From: an uncultured Oscillospiraceae bacterium
Lineage (GTDB): Bacteria; Bacillota; Clostridia; Oscillospirales; Oscillospiraceae
NCBI GenBank assembly: GCA_947630345.1
Contig: CANRHF010000098.1
Span: 1 to 7,171 of the forward strand
Direction: 5' to 3'
DNA length: 7,171 nt
Position 1 is the first letter of the stretch. Each line of letters begins with the position of its first letter. Positions 1 to 5,859 of this stretch are shown here, in pieces. The notes under the pieces are model-generated. The model was not told where the DNA came from. It made no database searches and was given only the letters and a program-made list of their open reading frames with translations. The position numbers and the translations under genes are program-made.

Positions 1-828
1 CATTTCAAGCTGCCCTTCGGCATCCAGCGGGTGCAGCGGGTCAACGTCAACGTCTACCAGTCCATCGAGCTGGGCTACCGCACCAACAGCAACAGCCCCG
101 AGAATTATGACGTGGTGGACAAGGAAAGCACCATGATCACCGGGGACTACAACATCGTCAACGTGGAGTTTTTCGTGGAGTATAAAATCTCCGACCCGGT
201 ACGCTATCTCTTCGGCTCCACCGATCCGGAGCTGATCCTGCGGAACTTGATCCAGAGCCAGGTGCGCAACGTGGTGGGCTCCTCCTCCGTGGACGCGGTG
301 CTGACCGATGGGAAGGAAAACATCCAGATGCAGGTCCGGGAGCTGGTGAGCCAGATTTTGGAGCAGTACGACATCGGCCTGACCCTAGTGGATGTGAAAA
401 TTCAGGACTCCGAGCCCCCCACCCAGGAGGTCATCGAGGCCTTCAAGGCGGTGGAGACCGCCAAGCAGCGGGCCGAGACCGTGGTCAACGACGCCCGGGC
501 CTATCAGAACGCCCAGCTTCCCGCCGCCCAGGCCCAGGCGGACCAGCTGACCCAGAACGCCGAGTATTTGAAGCAGGCCCGGATCAACGAGGCCGTGGAG
601 CAGGTGGCCATGTTCCAGGCCATGTACGAGCAGTACGCCCTGAATCCGGAGATCACCCGGTCCCGGATGTACTATGAGGCCATTTCCCAGGTGCTGCCCG
701 GGGTGCGGCTGTATATCAACACCGGCTCCGGCGGGGACGTGCAGATGCTGCTGCCCCTGGAGGATCTGGTAGGCGGCCAAACTGCCACCCCGGCAACCCA
801 GCCCGCCACCCAGGAAGGAGAGAATTAA
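1..828 (+). CDS. hflK: HflK, SPFH-domain membrane protein, FtsH modulator (5' end cut off by window)
   Basis: The reading frame is open from base 1 and ends at TAA 826-828, leaving 275 residues; the N-terminal membrane segment and true start lie outside the window. Seen: an SPFH (Band 7) domain. The HflK-like core TGDYNIV is at residues 47-53 and is followed by a YKISDPVRYLF stretch. After it comes an Ala/Gln/Glu-rich coiled-coil stretch (about residues 140-205), then the RSRMYYEAI..LPG segment typical of HflK, and a Pro/Thr/Gln-rich tail. Known: HflK pairs with HflC in a large membrane cage that surrounds and modulates the AAA+ protease FtsH. The same-strand HflC gene two bases downstream confirms the assignment and implies one operon. 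ftsH is not in the window. The internal GTG at base 31 is not a credible start because conserved sequence continues upstream of it. Confidence 0.93.
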   Translation, partial: HFKLPFGIQRVQRVNVNVYQSIELGYRTNSNSPENYDVVDKESTMITGDYNIVNVEFFVEYKISDPVRYLFGSTDPELILRNLIQSQVRNVVGSSSVDAVLTDGKENIQMQVRELVSQILEQYDIGLTLVDVKIQDSEPPTQEVIEAFKAVETAKQRAETVVNDARAYQNAQLPAAQAQADQLTQNAEYLKQARINEAVEQVAMFQAMYEQYALNPEITRSRMYYEAISQVLPGVRLYINTGSGGDVQMLLPLEDLVGGQTATPATQPATQEGEN

Positions 829-830
829 AA

Positions 831-1715
831 ATGGTTAAAAAGACTGTTTTAGGCGTTGTTTTAGCTCTGGTAGTGCTGATCGGCGCCGTGTGCCTGGCCA
901 GCTCCATGTACACCGTCCAGGAGAATGAGTATGCCTGCACCGTCCGTTTCTCCCAGATCATCGCCACCACCGACCAGGCGGGGCTCCACTTCAAGGTCCC
1001 CTTCCTGGACAGCGTGAAGTATTTCCCCAAGGCCACCATGCTCTACGACATCCCCCCGTCGGAGGTGCTGACCCTGGACAAGCAGAATATGACGGTAGAC
1101 TGCTATATCCTCTGGCGGATCCGGGATCCCCTGCTGTTCTATCAGACCCTGGGCTCCACCAGCGTGGCTGAGCAGCGTCTGGACTCCCAGACCTACAACG
1201 CCATGAAGAATCTGATGAACACCCTGGCCCAGGCGGACATCATCAACATGGAGGACGGCGCCAAGCGGAATGAGATTTACGACAGCATCACCACCACCGT
1301 CAACGCCAGCACAGCGAACTACGGCATCGAGGTGATGGACGTAAAGATCAAGCAGTTTGACCTGCCGGAGTCCAATCTGAACGCGGTCTATACCCGGATG
1401 ATCTCCGAGCGGAACCAGATGGCGGAAAAGTACACCGCCGACGGAGAGTACGAGGCCTCCATCATCCGCAACAATGTGGATAAGCAGGTGAACATCCTGG
1501 TCTCCAACGCCCGGGCGGACGCCGCCAAGCTGGAGGCCGAGGGCGAGGCCGAGTATATGCGGCTGCTGGCGGAGGCCTACGACAGCGAGGACAAGCGGGA
1601 CTTCTACGAGTTTACCCTGGAGCTGGACGCGCTGAAGCAGAGCCTGACCGGCGGGGAGAAAACGGTGATCCTGGATGCCGATTCGCCCCTGGCGCAGCTT
1701 CTGCTGGGCGGCTGA
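831..1715 (+). CDS. hflC: HflC, SPFH-domain membrane protein, partner of HflK
   Basis: This complete gene encodes 294 residues, the usual HflC size. The ATG follows the hflK stop by two bases and has AAGGAG at 815-820 with a 10-base spacing, so translation is likely coupled to hflK. Seen: one N-terminal membrane helix (about residues 5-24, rich in Val/Leu/Ala). The SPFH domain opens with VQENEYACTVRF and continues with the LDKQNMTVDCYILWRIRDP core. A charged coiled coil with EAEGEAEYMRLLAEAY follows, then the HflC signature around FYEF (residues 258-261), and a C-terminal segment ending ADSPLAQLLLGG. Known: HflC and HflK assemble into a hetero-oligomeric cage around FtsH, and their bulk lies outside the cytoplasmic face. 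Inferred: it does the same here. Transcription probably ends at the hairpin just downstream. Confidence 0.94.
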   Translation: MVKKTVLGVVLALVVLIGAVCLASSMYTVQENEYACTVRFSQIIATTDQAGLHFKVPFLDSVKYFPKATMLYDIPPSEVLTLDKQNMTVDCYILWRIRDPLLFYQTLGSTSVAEQRLDSQTYNAMKNLMNTLAQADIINMEDGAKRNEIYDSITTTVNASTANYGIEVMDVKIKQFDLPESNLNAVYTRMISERNQMAEKYTADGEYEASIIRNNVDKQVNILVSNARADAAKLEAEGEAEYMRLLAEAYDSEDKRDFYEFTLELDALKQSLTGGEKTVILDADSPLAQLLLGG

Positions 1716-1724
1716 CGATGGGCT

Positions 1725-1770
1725 AAAAAACTGACCGGGAAGGCAAACGCCTTCCCGGCTGTTCGTATTT
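1725..1770. terminator. Bidirectional intrinsic terminator between hflC and the transglutaminase-like gene
   Basis: A perfect 10-bp stem (CCGGGAAGGC at 1735-1744 with GCCTTCCCGG at 1749-1758) closes a four-base AAAC loop. Read leftward it is followed, after four bases, by a run of six T (complement of A 1725-1730), a strong terminator for the minus-strand gene. Read rightward the tail is only GTTCGTATTT, a weaker U-tract for hflC. The two genes converge here, so one shared hairpin serving both is the simplest reading. Confidence 0.85.
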
Positions 1771-1781
1771 CAAGCGGGCCC

Positions 1782-2603
1782 TCAATCGCAGGCGGGCCAG
1801 GCGCTTTGGTCCCAGGTGCGGCCGTCTAGAGATGCTAGGCGTTCTTCGTCGGTCATCAGCTCCGTCCAGCCGTGGGCCCCACCGGGGGTGGCGTCGATGT
1901 GCCGCCAGTAGCCCCCCAGGTCCACCAGGACCCAATAGTGGGTCTTGTCCGTGGTCCAGATGAGCCGGGTGTCGTAGCCTTTATACTCCAGCACCTCTTG
2001 AAGCACCAGGGCGTGGACGTAGCAGTTGCCAATCCCGTGGTTGATGCCGTACCACACCGGGTCCCCGGCGCCATAGTTGGAGCTGTAATTGATGTTGTCC
2101 CGAATGTAGCACTTGACGGACAGGGGGTCTTCCCCGCACTCCCCCGCCAGCCAGGCCACCGAATCCTCCGTGTCCTCCGGGGTGTGGTTGACCTCCACCG
2201 TCCGCTCCGCCCGGATCGTGTTGCCTTGGGCGTCCGTGGCGGTGTAGGTCACCGTATAGACGCCGGGCTGGGCGGTGTCCACCCCGCCCGCGTCATAGGA
2301 AACGGGCAGCGCCCGGCCCTCCTGGTCGGTAGCCTCCACGCCCAGCAGATAGTCCGGCGCCCCGCCCACGGCCACCTCCATAGTGTTCAAATTGGAAAAC
2401 CGGGCCGAGATTGGCGCCGTCGTTTCCTCCCCGGAATACACGGTTTGCTCCACTGTAGGCGTTATTTGCTCTGTATTCTTAGAATTTTCCTCCACCCATG
2501 GGGAATTTTCCCGGACATTGGGCACCATTTCCCCCAAAACCGGCAGCAGGCACGCCGCCGCAATGGCCCCCGCCAGGAGCAGCAATCGGATCCAATGACG
2601 CAT
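1782..2603 (-). CDS. Secreted or anchored Ig-like plus transglutaminase-like domain protein
   Basis: 273 residues from the ATG at 2603, chosen because GGGAGG sits 8 bases upstream; the in-frame ATG at 2642 has no ribosome binding site. Seen: a signal peptide or membrane anchor (residues 4-24, hydrophobic after R2/H3/R6), and a polar linker rich in Glu/Asn/Thr (29-63). Next is an Ig-like beta module (about 72-138, ending QPGVYTVTYTATDAQGN plus a terminal strand) resembling the DUF5011 surface-protein fold. Last is a transglutaminase-like core (about 160-245) with C194 in GNCYVHAL, H222 in THYWVLV and D237 in HIDATPG, so the papain-like triad is intact. Known: such extracellular domains are cysteine peptidases or transglutaminases, and the substrate cannot be told from sequence. 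C18 follows AAA rather than a good lipobox, so lipidation is doubtful. Transcribed away from glgB, ending at the shared terminator. Confidence 0.82.
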   Translation of the reverse strand: MRHWIRLLLLAGAIAAACLLPVLGEMVPNVRENSPWVEENSKNTEQITPTVEQTVYSGEETTAPISARFSNLNTMEVAVGGAPDYLLGVEATDQEGRALPVSYDAGGVDTAQPGVYTVTYTATDAQGNTIRAERTVEVNHTPEDTEDSVAWLAGECGEDPLSVKCYIRDNINYSSNYGAGDPVWYGINHGIGNCYVHALVLQEVLEYKGYDTRLIWTTDKTHYWVLVDLGGYWRHIDATPGGAHGWTELMTDEERLASLDGRTWDQSAWPACD

Positions 2604-2611
2604 ACCCGGAT

Positions 2612-2617
2612 CCTCCC
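2612..2617 (-). promoter_or_regulatory. Ribosome binding site that sets the start of the transglutaminase-like gene
   Basis: On the minus strand this reads GGGAGG, 8 bases before the ATG at 2603. It decides between that ATG and the in-frame ATG at 2642, which is preceded by CATTCCCG and has no Shine-Dalgarno match. Confidence 0.8.
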
Positions 2618-2649
2618 TTCCTCTGTTTTCTTCAGCATACATCGGGAAT

Positions 2650-2686
2650 GCATCAAAACGGCATCAAAAATTTAAAACTTTTTGAT
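2650..2686. repeat. AT-rich cluster of three ATCAAAA sites (direct and inverted), possible operator
   Basis: GCATCAAAA occurs at 2650-2658 and again at 2661-2669, an 11-bp period, about one helical turn. The second copy also forms the left half of an exact inverted repeat, ATCAAAAA (2663-2670) with TTTTTGAT (2679-2686), spaced by 8 bases. The cluster lies in a sharply AT-rich island, upstream of the transglutaminase-like gene on one side and 24 bases upstream of the glgB -35 element on the other. Inferred: a regulator binding site or bent DNA controlling one or both genes. It has no T-tract arrangement that would make it a convincing terminator. Confidence 0.45.
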
Positions 2687-2709
2687 TTTCTCCTCCGGGG
2701 AACGGGCTG

Positions 2710-2738
2710 TTGACGAAACTCAAAGTGTGGTGTACAAT
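2710..2738 (+). promoter_or_regulatory. Sigma-A-type promoter of the branching enzyme gene
   Basis: TTGACG (2710-2715) and TACAAT (2733-2738) are separated by exactly 17 bases; each hexamer differs from consensus at one position. Transcription would begin near 2745, giving a leader of about 50 bases to the ATG at 2797. The -35 overlaps TGACGAA (2711-2717), which fits the core Spo0A box TGNCGAA. Confidence 0.8.
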
Positions 2739-2796
2739 AACCATAACTCCAGCGGTGTCCCAAACCCACGCCAATTTTGGAAAGGACGGTCCAGTT

Positions 2797-4794
2797 ATGG
2801 AATACGCGCTTTTGAACATCGACAAGCAGCTCCGGCCCTACCGCCGGGACATCGAGCTTCGCATGAACAACTACGCCCAAAAGAAGGCCGAGCTGCTCCC
2901 AAATGGGGGCAGTCTGTCGGATTTTGCCAACGGCGCCCTCTATTTCGGCTTTCACCGGGAGGCGGACGCCTGGGTTTACCGGGAGTGGGCCCCGGCGGCG
3001 GAGGCGGTGTATCTCACCGGGGACTTTAACGGCTGGGACCGCCATGCCCATCGGCTGACCTTTAAGGGGAACGGCGTGTTCGAGCTGCGGCTGCCCGGCC
3101 GGGACGCCCTGAAAACCGGCCAGAAGGTTATGGCCGTGGTGGTCCACCGGGGCCAGGAGCTGGACCGGATCCCCCTCTACGCCACCCGGGTGGTCCAGGA
3201 CCCGGCCACCACCGGCTGGAACGCCCAGATCTGGGCCCCGGAGGAGCCCTTCCCCTGGACGGACCAGGGCTTCACGCCCCAAAAGCCCCTCTTTATTTAT
3301 GAATGTCATATCGGCATGGCCCAGGACAAACCCTGCGTGGGCACCTACCGGGAGTTTCGGGAGAACGTGCTGCCCCGGGTCAAGGCTCTGGGGTACAACA
3401 CCCTGCAGATCATGGCCGTCATGGAGCATCCCTACTATGCCTCCTTCGGCTACCAGGTCACCAATTTCTTCGCCGCCGCCTCCCGCTTCGGCACCCCGGA
3501 GGAGCTGAAGGAGCTGATCGACGCCGCTCACGGCATGGGCATCGCCGTGCTGCTGGACGTGGTCCACTCCCACGCCGCCAAGAATACCCGGGAGGGCATC
3601 AACGAATTTGACGGCACCGCCACCCAGTTTTTCCACGCCGGAGACCGGGGGGAGCATCCGGCCTGGAACACCAAGTGCTTCAACTACTGGAAAAACGAGG
3701 TCCTCCACTTCCTGCTGTCCAACCTGAAATTCTGGCAGACGGAGTACCATTTCGACGGCTTCCGGTTCGACGGCGTCACCTCCATGCTCTACCGGAACCA
3801 CGGCCTGGGCCAGAGCTTCGGGCCCTACGACCGGTATTTCTCCCTGAATACCGACACCGAGGCCGTCACCTATCTCCAGCTGGCCAACGAGCTGGTGCGC
3901 CAGGTCAACCCCAACGCCATCACCATCGCGGAGGACACCTCCGCCATGCCGGGATTGTGCCTGCCCATCGAGGCGGGGGGCATCGGGTTCGACTACCGGC
4001 TGGCCATGGGGGAGCCGGATATGTGGATCAAAATTCTAAAGGAAGTCTCCGACGAAAACTGGGACCTGTGGGGCATCTACGGCGAGCTCACCGGCCGCCG
4101 GCCCAAGGAAAAGGTCATCGGCTACTGCGAGTCCCACGACCAGGCCCTGGTGGGGGACAAGACCATCATGTTCCGCCTCTGCGACAAGGAAATGTACTAC
4201 GGTATGGAGGTCAGCAACCCCAATCTGCTGGTGGAGCGGGGCATGGCCCTGCACAAGCTGATCCGGCTTCTGACCATGAGCCTGGGCGGCGAGGGGTATC
4301 TGACCTTCATGGGCAACGAATTTGGCCATCCCGAGTGGATCGACTTTCCCCGGGAGGGCAACGGCTGGAGCTATCTCTACTGCCGCCGCCAGTGGCACCT
4401 GGCCGACGACCCGAACCTCAAATATCAGTTCCTGAACCGGTTTGAGGTGGACATGGTGGCCGCCGCCAAGCGGGCCCGGGTCCTGACCGGCAAGGCCAAG
4501 AACCTCTGGACCCATCAGGGGGACAAGGTGCTGATCTATCAGCGGGGCGGGGCGGTATTTGCCTTCAACCTTCACCCCTCCGCCTCTTATACCGGCTACT
4601 TTGTCCCGGTGCCAGAGGAGGGGGAATACCGGGTGATTTTGTCCAGCGACGAGCCCCGCTACGGCGGCCAGGGCCGGATCTCCACCACCCAGACCTACCA
4701 GGCGAAAAAGCAGCCCGACAGCCGGACCGGCTTCCAGATCTATCTGCCCAGCCGGACCGCGGTGGTTTTAAAGAAAAAACGGGCGTCCAAATAA
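2797..4794 (+). CDS. glgB: 1,4-alpha-glucan (glycogen) branching enzyme, eukaryotic-type GH13
   Basis: 665 residues. It transfers segments of alpha-1,4-glucan to a 6-hydroxyl, making the branches of glycogen, in the cytoplasm. Start: ATG 2797 has GGAAAGGA (2779-2786) 10 bases upstream; the longer frame from 2710 would begin inside the promoter. Seen: an N-terminal CBM48-like module (REWAPAAEAVYLTGDFNGW, residues 62-80), then the GH13 barrel with DVVHSH (254-259), GFRFDGVTS with nucleophile D325, ITIAED with acid/base E379, and ESHDQ with H447 and D448, then a C-terminal beta domain. All catalytic residues are present. The wording of these motifs (GFRFDGVTSMLY, ESHDQALVGDK, FMGNEFGHPEWIDFPR) matches the animal/yeast/plant branching-enzyme branch (GH13 subfamily 8) rather than the E. 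coli type. No other glycogen gene lies within the window, so substrate supply must be encoded elsewhere. Confidence 0.93.
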   Translation: MEYALLNIDKQLRPYRRDIELRMNNYAQKKAELLPNGGSLSDFANGALYFGFHREADAWVYREWAPAAEAVYLTGDFNGWDRHAHRLTFKGNGVFELRLPGRDALKTGQKVMAVVVHRGQELDRIPLYATRVVQDPATTGWNAQIWAPEEPFPWTDQGFTPQKPLFIYECHIGMAQDKPCVGTYREFRENVLPRVKALGYNTLQIMAVMEHPYYASFGYQVTNFFAAASRFGTPEELKELIDAAHGMGIAVLLDVVHSHAAKNTREGINEFDGTATQFFHAGDRGEHPAWNTKCFNYWKNEVLHFLLSNLKFWQTEYHFDGFRFDGVTSMLYRNHGLGQSFGPYDRYFSLNTDTEAVTYLQLANELVRQVNPNAITIAEDTSAMPGLCLPIEAGGIGFDYRLAMGEPDMWIKILKEVSDENWDLWGIYGELTGRRPKEKVIGYCESHDQALVGDKTIMFRLCDKEMYYGMEVSNPNLLVERGMALHKLIRLLTMSLGGEGYLTFMGNEFGHPEWIDFPREGNGWSYLYCRRQWHLADDPNLKYQFLNRFEVDMVAAAKRARVLTGKAKNLWTHQGDKVLIYQRGGAVFAFNLHPSASYTGYFVPVPEEGEYRVILSSDEPRYGGQGRISTTQTYQAKKQPDSRTGFQIYLPSRTAVVLKKKRASK

Positions 4795-4800
4795 GCAACG

Positions 4801-4825
4801 GGCCGCTCCCTGAAGGGGAGCGGCC
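4801..4825 (+). terminator. GC-rich hairpin just after glgB
   Basis: A 10-bp perfect stem (GGCCGCTCCC at 4801-4810 with GGGAGCGGCC at 4816-4825) closes a five-base loop, six bases after the glgB stop codon. It is followed by TAAAAATATA instead of a T-run, so it is not a textbook intrinsic terminator. It may protect the glgB 3' end or act with the second hairpin downstream. Confidence 0.45.
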
Positions 4826-4857
4826 TAAAAATATAGGGCGCGGGAAACTTCCGTCGG

Positions 4858-4908
4858 TATTGCTTTTGCTCCCCCCGCAGGGGGGAGCAATGAGCAATAA
4901 TCCTTTTT
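4858..4908 (+). terminator. Long hairpin plus T-run between glgB and the M14 peptidase gene
   Basis: The inner stem is 11 perfect base pairs (TTGCTCCCCCC at 4866-4876 with GGGGGGAGCAA at 4880-4890) around a three-base GCA loop. It is extended by a 7-bp outer stem (TATTGCT 4858-4864 with AGCAATA 4893-4899), leaving only a small internal loop. A run of five T follows at 4904-4908, after an ATCC gap. It probably terminates glgB transcription. The stem ends 36 bases before the next start codon, so it could also be an attenuator or a mobile palindromic repeat. Confidence 0.55.
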
Positions 4909-4935
4909 CCGCATAGTATAGTCGGAGGCGATTTT

Positions 4936-5859
4936 ATGGCTATCGTACAAACCGACGTTCCCATCACCTCGGAAAGCTGCGACCGGATGATCCGGGAAAT
5001 CGTGGAGACCTACCCCATCTGCCGCACCGAAGTCATGGGCTACACCGCGTTCCAGCGGCCACTGCGCACCCTGGTGGTGGGGGGCGGCCCCAGGAAGGTG
5101 ATTTTCTCCGCCGCTCACCACGCCAACGAATGGATCACGTCCCTGGTGCTGCTGAAATACGGGGAGGATCTGGCCCGGTCCATCGTAGAGGGGGGCGGCG
5201 TCTTTGGGGTGCCGGGGGAAACCATCGGTCAGACTGCAACTATCTACATGGTGCCCATGGTGGACCCCGACGGGGTGGACCTGGTGACCGGGGCCATCCC
5301 CATGGGTTCGGTGCCCTATGAGAACGCCCGCAGCATGGCCCAGAATTACCCCGCCATTCCCTTCCCGGAGGGCTGGAAGGCCAATCTGCTGGGGGTGGAC
5401 CTGAATCTCAACTACCCCGCCGGGTGGCTCCAGGCACGGGAGATCAAATTTTCCCAGGGCTTCACCCGCCCCGGGCCCCGGGACTATGTGGGCCGGGCTC
5501 CCCTGGATCAGCTGGAGACCAAGGCCATGGCGGGCTACACCGAGTACATCGACCCGGCGCTGGTGCTGGCCCTCCACAGCCAGGGCCAGGAAATCTACTG
5601 GCAGTTCGGAGATTTCCAGGTGCCCGGGGCCCGGGAGCTGGGGGAGCAGATGGCCGCCGCCAGCGGCTATACCCTGGCGGACACCCCCTACGCCTCCAGC
5701 TTCGCGGGCTACAAGGACTGGTTCATCCAGAATTTCCGAAAGCCGGGCTACACCGTCGAGGTGGGCCGGGGCGTCAACCCGCTGCCCTTAGAGCAGTTCG
5801 ACGAAATTTACCGGGACTGCCGGGGGATTTTGACCCTGGCGGCCCTGGGCGGTCAGTAA
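4936..5859 (+). CDS. M14-family zinc peptidase, gamma-D-glutamyl-diamino acid endopeptidase type
   Basis: 307 residues; ATG 4936 has GGAGG (4924-4928) 7 bases upstream. Seen: the zinc-binding H62 and E65 in SAAHHANEW, the third zinc ligand H214 in LALHSQGQEIYW, and the catalytic glutamate E275 in GYTVEVGRG, so the M14 active site is complete. In classical carboxypeptidases an Asn-Arg pair gripping the substrate C-terminus follows GVD; here it reads GVDLNLNYPAGW (residues 153-164), with Leu158 replacing Arg. Known: loss of that Arg and the GVDLN..(Y/F)PA wording are features of the bacterial M14C group, which cuts gamma-D-Glu to diamino acid bonds in cell-wall peptides. No signal peptide or LysM domain is visible, so it likely acts in the cytoplasm, for example on recycled muropeptides (inferred). 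A clear separate promoter was not found; a weak TATAGT is at 4917-4922. The 3' end overlaps the convergent gene by 7 bp. Confidence 0.85.
   Translation: MAIVQTDVPITSESCDRMIREIVETYPICRTEVMGYTAFQRPLRTLVVGGGPRKVIFSAAHHANEWITSLVLLKYGEDLARSIVEGGGVFGVPGETIGQTATIYMVPMVDPDGVDLVTGAIPMGSVPYENARSMAQNYPAIPFPEGWKANLLGVDLNLNYPAGWLQAREIKFSQGFTRPGPRDYVGRAPLDQLETKAMAGYTEYIDPALVLALHSQGQEIYWQFGDFQVPGARELGEQMAAASGYTLADTPYASSFAGYKDWFIQNFRKPGYTVEVGRGVNPLPLEQFDEIYRDCRGILTLAALGGQ

Noticed and set aside
2604..2642. Upstream extension of the transglutaminase-like protein to ATG 2642
   Set aside because: No ribosome binding site precedes it, and the extra 13 charged residues would displace the signal peptide from the N-terminus.
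1872..2675. Plus-strand open frame of 267 codons opposite the transglutaminase-like gene
   Set aside because: The other strand encodes the intact catalytic triad with a good start and terminator; this frame has neither.
2604..2700. A clear minus-strand promoter for the transglutaminase-like gene
   Set aside because: TATGCT and TTGATG fragments are present on the minus strand but not with acceptable spacing, so no promoter is called.
2710..2796. Upstream extension of glgB from a TTG at 2710
   Set aside because: That TTG is the first part of the -35 element, so it would not be transcribed; ATG 2797 has a proper ribosome binding site.
2653..3801. Long open frame of 382 codons on the minus strand opposite glgB
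   Set aside because: It lies antisense to strongly conserved GH13 sequence, has no ribosome binding site or recognisable domain, and is rich in Gly/Val/Pro/Leu as expected from the complement of a GC-rich gene.
3675..4445. Plus-strand open frame of 256 codons within glgB
   Set aside because: It is a frame-shifted shadow of glgB with Arg/Pro/Gly/His-rich nonsense composition.
4825..5577. Minus-strand open frame of 250 codons opposite the M14 gene
   Set aside because: It is antisense to the zinc-binding region and the intergenic hairpins, with no start signal and a Gly/His/Pro-biased product.
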